Source of the DNA: Cellulomonas sp. Y8
Lineage (GTDB): Bacteria > Actinomycetota > Actinomycetes > Actinomycetales > Cellulomonadaceae
Assembly (NCBI RefSeq): GCF_008033115.1
Contig: NZ_CP041203.1
Location: 1 to 64,000, forward strand
Reading direction: 5' to 3'
Length of the DNA stretch: 64,000 nt
Shown: positions 43,114-52,353 of the stretch, in pieces
Layout of the letters: each line of letters begins with the position of its first letter
Numbering within the stretch: position 1 is the stretch's first letter
Notes under the pieces: generated by a model
The model's input: the letters and a program-made list of their open reading frames with translations, nothing else
Database searches by the model: none
Told to the model about the DNA's origin: nothing
Position numbers and translations under genes: made by a program

Positions 43114-44354
43114 GCCGCGCCGCCCGTGCGCCGCAGGTCCGCCGCGGTCACCGGCCCACCGCCCGGCGCACCCCGGGACCACCCGGGCCCGCCGGACGAC
43201 GCCGGGGCGCCGTCACCCGCGACGAGCGGCGGCACCGGCGGCGCGCCGCGGGCGGCGTCCCGGGTGTAGGTCCCGGTGCGGGCCCAGCGGCGCCCGCGGA
43301 GGACGTCGTCGGCGCGCACCCGGACCGCCCGCGCGAGCCCCGCCGCCCGGTCGCGCGCGCCCGGCTCCGCGTCGAGCGCCGCGTCCAGCCGCCGCCACGG
43401 CCCGGCGAGCTCGGGCGCGACCACCAGCGCCTCGGCCATCAGGCGCCGCACGCGCTCCGCATCACGCCGCCCGCGGTCGACCTCGTACCGGCACGCGCGC
43501 AGCGCCTGGCGGACGAGGGCCCGGCGGGCCGCGGCGGCGAGCGCGTCCCGCTCGGGCAACCCGGCGGTCCCGGCGGCGGCGAGCTCGGCGAACGCGGCCA
43601 CCCGCTCCCGGAAGTCGGTCGCGTCGTCGACCTCCCGCGCCGACAGGCTCGCGGGGTGCTCGCGGTGCCACGCCTGGTCGGCGCCGCCCACGTGCGCGAC
43701 GTCGGCGTGGGCGGCGAGCCGGAGCCACATCTCCATGTCGTGCGTGTGGGCGAGCGGCCGCTGCCCGCCGACCGCCGCGACCACCGACCTGCGCACGAGC
43801 ACCTCCGGCGACGTGATGACGTTGTAGCCGTCGGCGCACCGGTCGGCGAGCCACCGCCGGCCCGGCCAGATCGTCCACCGGCGGGCGCGGGTGCGGGCGG
43901 CGCGGGGCGGCTCGCCGGCGAAGTGCACCGGGTGCCCGTAGACCAGGCCCACCGACGGGTACGCCCGGGCGACGGCCACCGACCGCGCGAGGGAGCCGGG
44001 CGTGAGCAGGTCGTCCGCGTCGAGCCGCACGAGGAACTCCCCCGTCGCGCGGGCCAGTCCGTCGTTGAACGTCTCGACGGGGCCGCGGTTGAGCGGGTGC
44101 GCCAGGACCGCGACGCGCGGGTCGGCCGCGGCGAGCCGGCCGGCGACGGCCAGGGAGTCGTCGGTGGACGCGTCGTCGACCACGACCACGTCGACCTCGA
44201 CGCCCGTCTGGCCCAGGGCGCTGCCGACCGCGGCGGGCAGGTAGCGCGCGTAGTCGTGGCACGGGATCACCACGGTGACCGTGGCGTCCGCGGTGGGGAC
44301 CGCGTGCGGCCGGACGCGCAGGGTGCGGGTCAACGGCCCGGCGAGGGCGGTCAC
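43110..44354 (-). CDS. GT2-family glycosyltransferase
   Basis: A 414-residue GT-A transferase. VTVVIPCHDYARYLPAAVGSAL is the nucleotide-binding start, VVVDDAST follows, and LVRLDADDLLTPGSLARS holds the metal-binding DXD. The acceptor region includes LRLAAHADVAHVGG. The last 120 residues are Arg/Ala-rich helices, probably a membrane or partner contact, then a Pro/Gly-rich tail. GTG overlaps the flippase stop (GTGA). Confidence 0.85.
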   Translation of the reverse strand: MTALAGPLTRTLRVRPHAVPTADATVTVVIPCHDYARYLPAAVGSALGQTGVEVDVVVVDDASTDDSLAVAGRLAAADPRVAVLAHPLNRGPVETFNDGLARATGEFLVRLDADDLLTPGSLARSVAVARAYPSVGLVYGHPVHFAGEPPRAARTRARRWTIWPGRRWLADRCADGYNVITSPEVLVRRSVVAAVGGQRPLAHTHDMEMWLRLAAHADVAHVGGADQAWHREHPASLSAREVDDATDFRERVAAFAELAAAGTAGLPERDALAAAARRALVRQALRACRYEVDRGRRDAERVRRLMAEALVVAPELAGPWRRLDAALDAEPGARDRAAGLARAVRVRADDVLRGRRWARTGTYTRDAARGAPPVPPLVAGDGAPASSGGPGWSRGAPGGGPVTAADLRRTGGAA

Positions 44355-45919
44355 GGGACGCGCTCCGGGTCGGCGGGCAGGGGCCCGGCAGCGGCCGGTG
44401 CCGCCGGCGGGAGGACCGGCGGCGCCGCCGGGTCGGTCGCGGCCTCGTCGTCCGCCCGGGCCGCACGCGCCGCCCGCAGGTCCCGCAGCAGCGGCCGCCC
44501 GGCGACCGCCACGTACACCAGCGCCCCGGCGGTCCCGCCGGCGGCGAGCGCGGCGAACGACCCGCCCACCTGCCGCGCCACCAGCGCCGCCGCGGCGACG
44601 GTCGGTGCGGCCGCCACCAGCGGCAGCCAGGTCGCGCGCGCCAGCGCCCGCAGGTCCGCCCCGCTGCGCCGCACCGCGACGAGGTAGAGCGGCAGCACCA
44701 CGGCCCCGGCCACGACCACGTGCGCCCAGCCGACGCCCACCGACCCGCCGGTCCTGGCGCCGACGACCACCGCGGGCACCAGCGCGACCAGCCACGCGAC
44801 CTGCACGCCGAGCACCGGGCGGGTCGCCCCGCGCGCGACGAGGTACGTCGCGAGCAGGTCGAACAGCACCCGCACCGCGCCGAACGCCGCCAGCGCGGTC
44901 AGGGCTCCCGCGGCGGGCGCCCAGCGGCCGCCGTAGAGCAGCGTGACCACGGGCAGGGCGAGGGCGCCCAGCAGGCACGCCACCGGGACGGCGGCGGCCC
45001 ACGTCAGCCGGGTGGCGAGCGCCAGCCCGCCGTCCCCGTCGGCTGCCCGCGGCGGACCCGGCTCCCCCGCGTCGGGCTCAGGGCGCCCGTCCAGCCGCGC
45101 GAACGCGGCGAGGGCGACGGGCCGCACGGTCTGCCCGATCACCGTCATCGGCCAGCTCGCGACGTTGAACGCCAGCACGTAGTACCCGAGGGCGACCTCG
45201 CCGGCCCCGCGGGCGAGCACCACCTTGTCGACGGCGAGCAGCGCGATCGACAGCAGGTTCGCCCCCGCGAGCGGCGCGCCGTAGGCGATCGCCCCGCGCG
45301 CCAGCGCCGGGTCGTACCCGAACCGCGGCACCGTCCGGCTGAGCAGGAACTGCGCCCCGGTCGCGGCGGGCTGGGCCACCAGGCGGGAGACCGCCAGCGC
45401 CATCGGCCCCCAGCCCGCGCGCACCAGCAGCACGGTGACCACCGTGCCGACGACGAGGTCGACCAGCCCGGTCGCGAAGATCTCCCGCTGGTGGAACCCC
45501 CGCTGGAGCCGGGCGTAGGGCACGACGCCGGCGGCGGACACCACCAGGGTGGCGGCGAGCACCGCGATGACCGGGGCGGCCCGGTCGCTGCCCAGGGCCC
45601 GCGCCACGGGCTCGGCGCCGGCCGCCATCGCCCCGGCCAGCAGCGCGCCGAGGACCAGGCTGATCGTCGCGACGGTCGGCTCGAGGCGGAGGGGTTCGCG
45701 CGCCCGGACCAGGTCCGCGCTGAGGCCGAGGTCCACGACCGTGACGAGCACGCCCTGCACGGCCAGCGCGATCGCGAACACGCCGAAGTCCTCGGGCGCG
45801 AGCAGCCGGGCCAGCACGATGCCGACCAGCACGTTGCCGAACCGCAGCACGACGCTGCCCGCGCTGCCCCACGCGAGCCCGCGCCCGACCTGCCGGCCGA
45901 GCCCCGCCGGCGCCGTCAC
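44351..45919 (-). CDS. Wzx-type polysaccharide flippase (MOP/PST family)
   Basis: A 522-residue membrane protein with 12-14 helices. The N-terminal GLAWGSAGSVVLRFGNVLVGIVLARLLAPEDFGVFAIA is diagnostic of the lipopolysaccharide/teichuronic-acid export (PST) branch. ARLQRGFHQREIFATGLVDLV and YYVLAFNVASWPMTVIGQTVRP are further family motifs. It would move undecaprenyl-linked repeat units across the membrane for the Wzy polymerase of the converging operon. A 40-residue Pro/Ala/Asp-rich tail ends it. Translationally coupled at both ends. Confidence 0.88.
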   Translation of the reverse strand: MTAPAGLGRQVGRGLAWGSAGSVVLRFGNVLVGIVLARLLAPEDFGVFAIALAVQGVLVTVVDLGLSADLVRAREPLRLEPTVATISLVLGALLAGAMAAGAEPVARALGSDRAAPVIAVLAATLVVSAAGVVPYARLQRGFHQREIFATGLVDLVVGTVVTVLLVRAGWGPMALAVSRLVAQPAATGAQFLLSRTVPRFGYDPALARGAIAYGAPLAGANLLSIALLAVDKVVLARGAGEVALGYYVLAFNVASWPMTVIGQTVRPVALAAFARLDGRPEPDAGEPGPPRAADGDGGLALATRLTWAAAVPVACLLGALALPVVTLLYGGRWAPAAGALTALAAFGAVRVLFDLLATYLVARGATRPVLGVQVAWLVALVPAVVVGARTGGSVGVGWAHVVVAGAVVLPLYLVAVRRSGADLRALARATWLPLVAAAPTVAAAALVARQVGGSFAALAAGGTAGALVYVAVAGRPLLRDLRAARAARADDEAATDPAAPPVLPPAAPAAAGPLPADPERVP

Positions 45920-47298
45920 CGCGCCCCCTCGCGCTGCGGCGCCGCGTCGGTGGCACCGGCGCCGGGCTCGCCCCCGCCCCTGGACCCGGGCCCGGTTCCC
46001 GCTCCGCGGGAGGCCGGCGCGCCGCCCGCGCCCCGTGACGAGTGGTCGTCCCCGGCACGGAGGCCGCCACCGGGGCCGGCGACCGAGCCGGCACGCGCAC
46101 GCACCGCCGCAGCCGCCCGCTGCCGCCCGAGCGACACCTTGAACTTGGCCACGTCCACCGCGCACCGCGTCAGCGCCTCCCGGCGGACCGCCTCGCTGGG
46201 CCGGGTCGCGAGCGCGTCGGCGTAGACCGCCTCCTGCCGGCGCCCGGCCGCCGCCAGGCTGTAGGCGTCGAGCACCACGGCCCGTCCGAGCGCGCCGCGC
46301 TGCGCGCGCAGCCCGGGGTCCGCGAGCAGCGGCGCCAGCGCGCGCTCGAGGTCGGCGCCGCCCCCGGGCCCCTCGCACAGCCAGCCGCCGTGCAGGAACC
46401 CGCCGAGCGTGTCCCGGGTGAGCGCACGCCACGCGCCGCGGTCGCCCTGCACGACGACGGGCTTGCCGAACGCCATGCCGCGCAGGATGGACGAGCCCAT
46501 GCCGAGCACCACGTCCGCCGCGTCGTACGCCGGGCGCGGGTCGAGCAGCTGCCCGGTGACGACGACGACCTGCTCGCCGGCGGCGGCGTTCACCGCGTCC
46601 GCGCGCGCCGCCACCCGGCCCTGCTCGGGCCCGGTGCCGACGACCACGAGCCGCAGGGCGCCCTCGCCCGCCGTGCCCGGTGCCCCCGCGAGCCGCCCCA
46701 CCACCTCGATCGCGGCGAGCACGCCGTCCGCCTTGCCCAGGTCCGCCGACAGCCGCCCGACGACGGACAGGACCAGGTCGTCCGGGCGCAGGCCGAGCAG
46801 CGCCCGCGCGTCCGGCCCCGCGGCGCCGGGGGCGTCCCGCTCGGTGTCGATCGGCGGCTCGATCAGGTGCACCCGGTCACGGAGCACGCGCTGCTGCTCG
46901 TGCAGCCGGCGGGTCCCGACGACGAGCGGCTCGTGCCGCGGCACGTGGTCGGGCACGTCCATGGACAGCACGGTCGTGACCAGCGGCGTGCCGAGCCGGC
47001 GGTGCGGGCCGAAGGCCAGGTCGAGCGACGGGCCCCACTCGTACCCGTGGACCACGTCGACGCCGCGGTCCACGACCAGCCGGCGCAGGGCGGCCATGTT
47101 CCGCGGGGACGGCCACCGGCCCTCTCGCGGCGCGCGCACGTACTCCAGCCCGAGCGCGCCCACGAGCGGCACCAGGTCGCCGTCCGGCCCGAACATCAGC
47201 ACGTCGTGCCCCGCGCGCGCGACCTCGTGCGCGAGCTGGACGGCGTTGAGCTGGCTGCCGCCGACCTCCATCACGCCCGGGTAGACGAGGATCCTCAC
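45916..47298 (-). CDS. GT4-family glycosyltransferase with a disordered tail
   Basis: A 460-residue GT-B transferase. VRILVYPGVMEVGGSQLNAVQLAHEV is the N-terminal motif with the Gly-rich acceptor loop, VVHGYEWGPSLDLAF follows, and LVLSVVGRLSADLGKADGVLAAIEVV marks the donor domain. DVVLGMGSSILRGMAFGKPVVV replaces the usual EX7E region, the first Glu position reading Gly, so catalysis may differ or rely on neighbouring residues. About 60 Gly/Ala/Arg residues of disordered tail complete it. GTG overlaps the aminotransferase stop. Confidence 0.78.
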   Translation of the reverse strand: MRILVYPGVMEVGGSQLNAVQLAHEVARAGHDVLMFGPDGDLVPLVGALGLEYVRAPREGRWPSPRNMAALRRLVVDRGVDVVHGYEWGPSLDLAFGPHRRLGTPLVTTVLSMDVPDHVPRHEPLVVGTRRLHEQQRVLRDRVHLIEPPIDTERDAPGAAGPDARALLGLRPDDLVLSVVGRLSADLGKADGVLAAIEVVGRLAGAPGTAGEGALRLVVVGTGPEQGRVAARADAVNAAAGEQVVVVTGQLLDPRPAYDAADVVLGMGSSILRGMAFGKPVVVQGDRGAWRALTRDTLGGFLHGGWLCEGPGGGADLERALAPLLADPGLRAQRGALGRAVVLDAYSLAAAGRRQEAVYADALATRPSEAVRREALTRCAVDVAKFKVSLGRQRAAAAVRARAGSVAGPGGGLRAGDDHSSRGAGGAPASRGAGTGPGSRGGGEPGAGATDAAPQREGAR

Positions 47299-48398
47299 GC
47301 GACCGCCCTCCCCAGCACCTCGACGACCTCCTCCTGCTCCGCCGCGGTCAGGTGCGGGTGCATCGGGAGCGACAGGATCCGGTCCGCCGCCGCCTCGGCC
47401 ACCGGGAACGCGCCGCGCCCGAGCCGGAGGTGCCGGTAGGCCCCGGTGAGGTGGAGCGGCACCGGGTAGTGCACGCCCGCGCCGACGCCCGCCGCGTGCA
47501 GCGCGGCCAGCACCCGGTCGCGGTCCGCCACCTGCACGACGTAGAGGTGCCAGACGTCGTCGTTCGCCGGGTCCGTCCGCGGCGGCTGCACCCCGGGCAG
47601 GTCCTGCAGCAGCGCGTCGTACCGGGCCGCGGCCGCGCGCCGGCGCTCGTTCCAGCCGGCGAGCCGCCGCAGCTTGGCCTCCAGCACCACCGCCTGCACC
47701 GTGTCGAGGCGCGAGTTCATCCCGACGACGTCGTGCCGGTACTTCTGCGTGCTGCCGTGCCCGGCGAGCGCGCGCACCCGGTGCGCGACCTGGGCGTCGT
47801 CCGTGGTGACGGCGCCGGCGTCGCCGGCCGCGCCGAGGTTCTTCCCCGGGTAGAAGCTCGTGCCCGCCGCCAGCCCCAGCGCTCCCGCGGGGCGCCCGTG
47901 CCGCCGGGCGCCCTGCGCCTGCGCCGCGTCCTCCACCAGCGGCACCCCGCCGTCGGCGGCGATCTTCGCCAGCTCCTCGACCGGCGCCACCTGGCCGAAG
48001 AGGTGGACCGGCACGACGGCGGCGGTGCGCGGGCCGACAGCGGCCCGCACGGCCGCCGGGTCGACGAGCAGGTACGCCGGGTCGACATCGACGAGCACCG
48101 GCACCGCGCCGATCCGGGACACGGCCTCGGCCGTGGCGACGAACGTGTTGACCGGCAGCACCACCTCCGCGCCCGGCCCGACCCCGACCGCGCGCAGCGC
48201 GAGCTCGAGCGCGTCGGTGCCGTTCGCGACGCCGACGCAGTGCCGCGCCCCGACCGCGTCCGCGTAGGCCGCCTCGAACCGCCCGACCGCGGGGCCGCCG
48301 ACGAACGCGGCGGTCGCGAACACCTCGTCCAGCCCGGCCCGCACCTCCTCGTGCACCTCCGCCTGCTGGGCGGCCAGGTCGACCAGCGGGATCCTCAT
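47295..48398 (-). CDS. DegT/DnrJ/EryC1 sugar aminotransferase (WbpE-like)
   Basis: A 367-residue PLP enzyme. The N-terminal IPLVDLAAQQAEVHEEVRAGL and FVGGPAVGRFE are WbpE/WlbE-like. The PLP Lys186 lies in SFYPGKNLGAAGDAGAV, and VPLVEDAAQAQGA carries the cofactor-N1 Asp. With the Gfo/Idh dehydrogenase upstream and the WbpD-like acetyltransferase diverging from it, the set matches the enzymes that make 2,3-diacetamido-uronic acid nucleotides, where this step aminates the 3-keto sugar. ATG overlaps the preceding stop by 4 nt. Confidence 0.87.
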   Translation of the reverse strand: MRIPLVDLAAQQAEVHEEVRAGLDEVFATAAFVGGPAVGRFEAAYADAVGARHCVGVANGTDALELALRAVGVGPGAEVVLPVNTFVATAEAVSRIGAVPVLVDVDPAYLLVDPAAVRAAVGPRTAAVVPVHLFGQVAPVEELAKIAADGGVPLVEDAAQAQGARRHGRPAGALGLAAGTSFYPGKNLGAAGDAGAVTTDDAQVAHRVRALAGHGSTQKYRHDVVGMNSRLDTVQAVVLEAKLRRLAGWNERRRAAAARYDALLQDLPGVQPPRTDPANDDVWHLYVVQVADRDRVLAALHAAGVGAGVHYPVPLHLTGAYRHLRLGRGAFPVAEAAADRILSLPMHPHLTAAEQEEVVEVLGRAVA

Positions 48399-49108
48399 GC
48401 GCGCACCGCCCTCTCGTCGTCCCGGGTCCCGGGGTCGCGGACCCCGTGCACGTGCCCGTCCACCGCCGGGTGCAGCGGCCGCGCCGGCACGCCCGCCCAG
48501 GTCTCGCCGTCCGGCAGGTCCGACAGCAGCACCGCGCCCATGCCGAGCGTCGAGCCCGCACCCACCCGGACCCGCTCGCGGACGGCCGAGCGCATCCCGA
48601 GGTACGCGCGCGGGCCGACCCGCACCCCGCCCCCGAGCGTCGCCCCGGCGGCGAGCGTCGCGGCGTCCCGCACCTCGTCGTCGTGCGTGAGGGTCACGTG
48701 CGGCATGAGGACCACGTGCCGACCGACCCGGACGTCCGCGGTCAGCACGACCCCGGCCAGGAGCACCGACCCGGCACCGACCGTGCAGCCGTCCGGCACG
48801 TCGACGGACGGGTGCACCACCGTCGCCCACCGGTCCGGGCCGACGCCGGCCGCGGCGAGCCGGGTGACCAGGCCCGCGCGCGCCCGCCCGTGGCCCACGC
48901 AGGCGAGCACCGCCGCGTCCGGCAGCCCGGCCAGCGCGGGCAGCCCACCGAGCACCGGCACGCCGCCGACCTCGCTGCCGCGTGCCGCCGGGTCGTCGTC
49001 CAGCACCCCGACCGCCTCGTACGGCCCGTGCCGGCGGACCACCGCCAACACCTCGCGCGCCAGCCCGCCGGCCCCGACCAGCACGAGCGGCCGGCCGCCC
49101 GCGGTCAC
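48395..49108 (-). CDS. NeuD/PglD-type sugar O/N-acyltransferase
   Basis: A 237-residue left-handed beta-helix acetyltransferase. The N-terminal Rossmann-like part (LVLVGAGGLAREVLAVV) is that of NeuD/PglD proteins. VLDDDPAARGSEVGGVPVLGGLPAL follows, and the hexapeptide coil starts at VVHPSVDVPDGCTVGAGSVL with the catalytic His in TLTHDDEV. PglD acts next to a PglE-type aminotransferase in bacillosamine-like pathways; here it lies directly after such a gene. Acetyl-CoA is the donor. Overlaps both neighbours by 4 nt. Confidence 0.85.
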   Translation of the reverse strand: MTAGGRPLVLVGAGGLAREVLAVVRRHGPYEAVGVLDDDPAARGSEVGGVPVLGGLPALAGLPDAAVLACVGHGRARAGLVTRLAAAGVGPDRWATVVHPSVDVPDGCTVGAGSVLLAGVVLTADVRVGRHVVLMPHVTLTHDDEVRDAATLAAGATLGGGVRVGPRAYLGMRSAVRERVRVGAGSTLGMGAVLLSDLPDGETWAGVPARPLHPAVDGHVHGVRDPGTRDDERAVRA

Positions 49109-50241
49109 CGGACCGCCGCCCGCAGGACGTCGACGACCCGTCCCTGCTCGGACCCGGTCATCTCGTGGAACAGCGGCAGGATCAGGGTCCGGTCCGTCAG
49201 GCGCTCCGTGACGGGCAGCGGCGCGCGGCCGTGGTCCCCGCCGGCGTAGGCGGGCTGGCGGTGCGCCGCCATGATCCCGCGCCGCGCGGACACGTCCGCC
49301 GCGGCCAGCCGGGCCAGCAGCCCGTCCCGGTCCACCGGCGACCCGGGGAGCACCTCCACCCAGTACGACTGGAAGTTGCCGGTCCCCCACGGCGGATCGG
49401 CCACCGGCCGCAGCGCCGGCAGGTCCGCCAGCTCCGCCGCGTACGCTGCGGCGAGCGCGCGGCGGCGCACGACCGCCTCGGGCAGCCGGCCGAGCTGCAC
49501 GAGGCCGACCGCCGCCTGCAGGTCGGTCATCCGGTAGTTGAAGCCCACCTCGAGGTACTCCTCCGCCGGGGCCAGGACGGCACCGTGCCGGTCCGCGGCG
49601 GACACGCTCATGGCGTGCTCGCGCAGCCGGCGCGCCCGGGCGGACCAGTCGGCGCGGGCCGTGGTCAGCATCCCGCCCTCGCCGGTGGTGAGCACCTTGC
49701 GCGGGTGGAACGACCAGGCCGCCACCTCCGCCCGCGCGCCGACCGGCAGCCCGCGGTAGGTCGACCCGGCCGCGCAGGCGGCGTCCTCGACGACCACGAT
49801 CCCGAGCGGGTCGGTCAGCGCCCGGACGGCGTCGAGGTCGACCGGCACACCGCCCTGGTCGACGGCGACCACCGCGGCGGTGCGCGCGGTGAGCGCCTCG
49901 GCGACCGTCGCCGCCGTGAGGTTGCCCGTCGTCGGGTCGACGTCCGCGAACACGGGCCGGGCGCCCGCGTGCACGACCGCGTTGGCCGTCGCGACGAACG
50001 AGAACGACGGGACCACCACGTCGTCGCCCGGCCGGACCCCGGCGACCACCAGCGCCAGGTGCAGCGCCGCCGTGCAGGACGACAGGGCCACCGCGTGGCC
50101 GGCCCGCTGGGACGCGGCGAACGCGTCCTCGAACGCCGCCACCCGGGGGCCCTGGGCCACCCAGCCGGAGGCGAGCACCTCGGTGACCGCGGCGACCTCC
50201 TCGGCGCCGAGCCACGGGCGCATGACGTGCAGCGTGCTCAC
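49105..50241 (-). CDS. DegT/DnrJ/EryC1 sugar aminotransferase (PglE/PseC-like)
   Basis: A 378-residue PLP enzyme, distinct from the other DegT gene in the operon. MRPWLGAEEVAAVTEVLASGWVAQGP is the family start, VDQGGVPVDLDAV replaces the usual VHLYG, and the PLP Lys182 is in SFHPRKVLTTGEGGML with VVEDAACAAG. YLEVGFNYRMTDLQAAVGLVQL is the typical active-site closure motif. Its neighbour is a PglD-type acetyltransferase, so amination then N-acetylation of a 4-keto sugar is the most likely use. GTG overlaps the epimerase stop. Confidence 0.85.
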   Translation of the reverse strand: MSTLHVMRPWLGAEEVAAVTEVLASGWVAQGPRVAAFEDAFAASQRAGHAVALSSCTAALHLALVVAGVRPGDDVVVPSFSFVATANAVVHAGARPVFADVDPTTGNLTAATVAEALTARTAAVVAVDQGGVPVDLDAVRALTDPLGIVVVEDAACAAGSTYRGLPVGARAEVAAWSFHPRKVLTTGEGGMLTTARADWSARARRLREHAMSVSAADRHGAVLAPAEEYLEVGFNYRMTDLQAAVGLVQLGRLPEAVVRRRALAAAYAAELADLPALRPVADPPWGTGNFQSYWVEVLPGSPVDRDGLLARLAAADVSARRGIMAAHRQPAYAGGDHGRAPLPVTERLTDRTLILPLFHEMTGSEQGRVVDVLRAAVR

Positions 50242-51245
50242 GGGACCACCGCCGGGGCCGCAGCCGCGCGTCCCGCCGCCACGTCCGCCCGCCGCGGGCG
50301 CCACCAGTCGACGAGCTCGCGCAGCCCCTCCTCCAGCCCGACCTCCGCGACGAACCCGAGGTCGCGCCGCGCGGCCGCGGTGTCGGCCAGCCGCCGCGGC
50401 ACCCCGTTCACGGCGCGCTCCGGCCCGTGCTCGACGGCCAGGTCGCTGCCCATCACCCGCAGCAGCGCCTCGGCGAGCTGCAGCAGCGAGGTCTCGGTGC
50501 CGCTCGCGACGTTGTACGCGCCCTCCACGACGCCGGAGGTCGCCGCCAGCACGTTGGCCCGCGCCACGTCCCGGACGTGCACGAAGTCCATGGTCTGCCG
50601 CCCGTCGCCGAACACGAGCGGGGGCAGCCCGTCGGCGATCCGCTCCATCCAGCGCACCAGCACCTCGGTGTACCGGCCGTGCACGTCCATCCGGGGCCCG
50701 TACACGTTGAAGTACCGCAGCATCACGGTGTCGAGGCCGTGCATCGCCCGGAACGCCCGGGCCATGCCCTCGGTGAACGACTTGGCCGCGCCGTAGAAGG
50801 TGTCGTTGTTGTGGTGGTGGTGCCGCTCGCGGGTCGGGAACTTCTCCGCCGCGCCGTAGACCGACGCGCTGGACGCCGCGACCACCTTCCCGACGCCGTG
50901 CTCGGCGGCGGCCTCGAGCACGGTGAACGTGCCGTCGACCAGCACCTCGAGCGCCAGCCGCGGCTCCTCGGCGCACTGCGTGATCCGGATGGCGGCCTGG
51001 TGGAGGACCACGTCCGCCCCGCGCACGACGTCGTGCACGGTGTCCCGGTCCCGCAGGTCCCCGACGACGAGGTCGACCCGGCCCGTCGCGAGGGCCGCCG
51101 CGAGGTTCTCCCGCCGGCCGCGCGACAGGTCGTCCAGCACCACCACCCGGCCCGCGCCGGCCGCCAGCAGCTGGTCGACGAGCGTCGACCCGACCGTGCC
51201 CGCGCCGCCGGTCACCAGGACGCGGGCGCCCGCCACCGCGGTCAC
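50238..51245 (-). CDS. NAD-dependent nucleotide-sugar epimerase/dehydratase
   Basis: A 335-residue extended SDR enzyme. VLVTGGAGTVGSTLVDQLL is the NAD site, SSASVYG holds the catalytic Ser/Thr region, and Tyr151/Lys155 lie in FYGAAKSF. RYFNVYGPRMD and DFVHVRDVARA are typical of UDP-glucose/GlcNAc 4-epimerase or 4,6-dehydratase branches. Residues 142-147 read HHHHNN, an unusual polar run just before the active-site Tyr. It probably supplies the keto or epimerised sugar for one of the two aminotransferases. GTG overlaps the oxidoreductase stop. Confidence 0.87.
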   Translation of the reverse strand: MTAVAGARVLVTGGAGTVGSTLVDQLLAAGAGRVVVLDDLSRGRRENLAAALATGRVDLVVGDLRDRDTVHDVVRGADVVLHQAAIRITQCAEEPRLALEVLVDGTFTVLEAAAEHGVGKVVAASSASVYGAAEKFPTRERHHHHNNDTFYGAAKSFTEGMARAFRAMHGLDTVMLRYFNVYGPRMDVHGRYTEVLVRWMERIADGLPPLVFGDGRQTMDFVHVRDVARANVLAATSGVVEGAYNVASGTETSLLQLAEALLRVMGSDLAVEHGPERAVNGVPRRLADTAAARRDLGFVAEVGLEEGLRELVDWWRPRRADVAAGRAAAAPAVVP

Positions 51246-52309
51246 CGCCGGCGGCCCTTCGACCCGGCCCCGACGAGCTCGCCGCCCGCGACCGGCACGA
51301 GCCGGCCGCCGTCGGACAGGCTGAGCGAGGCGGACTCCAGGACGTCGAGCACCCGCAGCCCGGCGTGGCCGTCGGTGAGCGGCGCCCGGCGCCCGCGCAC
51401 GGCGGCGGCCAGCTCGTCCACCACCGCGGCGAGCGCCTCGCGCTCCGGGAGCGCGGGCGACCAGGCGTCGCCGAGCCGGTACGACACGCGCGCGGTCGTC
51501 CGGTCGGGCAGGCCCTCCCCGGGGTCGACCCCCCGGTCGTACACCGTGAGCCGCTGCTGCGGCGCCAGGTCGTCCCAGACCAGCGTGCGCCGGCTGCCCC
51601 CGACGACCATCTGCCGGATCTTGGTCGGGCTCAACCAGTTGACGTGCAGGTGCGCCAGGGCCCCGCCGGCCAGCGGCAGCGTGAGGTAGCCGACGCACGA
51701 CCGGCCGACGCCGAGCGGGTCGCCGCCCTGCGCCGCGACGCCGGTCGGCACCAGGCCGCCCGGCACGACGAAGTCCAGGATCGACAGGTCGTGCGGGGCG
51801 AGGTCCCAGAACACGTCGACGTCCGGCTGGACCAGCCCGAGGTTGATCCGCACCGAGTCGACGAAGTGCAGGTCGCCGAGCGAGCCGTCGGCGACCAGGT
51901 CGCGGATCGCCCGGACGACGGGCGTGTAGCAGAACGTGTGGTCCACCATCAGCACCCGGCCGACCTCGGCGGCGCGCGCGACCATCCGCCGCGCGTCCGC
52001 GCCGTTCGCCGCGATCGGCTTCTCGACCAGCACGTGCTTCCCGGCGTCGAGCGCCGCGAGCACGAGGCCGGCGTGCGTGGCCGCGGGCGTGGCGACGGCG
52101 ACCGCGTCCAGGTCGGCCCGGGCCAGCACCTCGGCCGCGTCGGTGACGACCTCGACCGTGCTGCGCCCGCCGACCACCCGGCGCGCGCGCTCCTCGTCCC
52201 GGTCGCACACCGCGACCAGGTCCCACTCCGGCGACGCGCGGAAGTTCCGGGCAAGGTGGGGGCCCCAGTACCCCGCGCCGATCACCGCGACCCGTAGCGG
52301 ATCTGCCAT
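51242..52309 (-). CDS. Gfo/Idh/MocA-family nucleotide-sugar dehydrogenase (WbpB-like)
   Basis: A 355-residue NAD-dependent oxidoreductase. LRVAVIGAGYWGPHLARNF is the Rossmann motif, AGKHVLVEKPIAANGADAR holds the conserved EKP, and the catalytic His lies in FWDLAPHDLSILDFV. Proteins of this branch oxidise UDP-GlcNAcA at C3 in 2,3-diamino-uronic acid pathways. ATG at 52309 has the ribosome site AGGAGG upstream; the open frame continues 24 codons further but lacks support. First gene of the ten-gene minus-strand polysaccharide operon. Confidence 0.87.
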   Translation of the reverse strand: MADPLRVAVIGAGYWGPHLARNFRASPEWDLVAVCDRDEERARRVVGGRSTVEVVTDAAEVLARADLDAVAVATPAATHAGLVLAALDAGKHVLVEKPIAANGADARRMVARAAEVGRVLMVDHTFCYTPVVRAIRDLVADGSLGDLHFVDSVRINLGLVQPDVDVFWDLAPHDLSILDFVVPGGLVPTGVAAQGGDPLGVGRSCVGYLTLPLAGGALAHLHVNWLSPTKIRQMVVGGSRRTLVWDDLAPQQRLTVYDRGVDPGEGLPDRTTARVSYRLGDAWSPALPEREALAAVVDELAAAVRGRRAPLTDGHAGLRVLDVLESASLSLSDGGRLVPVAGGELVGAGSKGRRR

Positions 52310-52353
52310 GGCGGCTCGCCTCCTCCTGACGTAGCCGTAGTCTTGCCAGCCCG

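Noticed and set aside
45916..48561. An 881-codon minus-strand frame joining GT4 to upstream sequence
   Set aside because: Codons before the GTG at 47298 are the shadow of the aminotransferase gene, whose PLP-Lys motif is in another frame.
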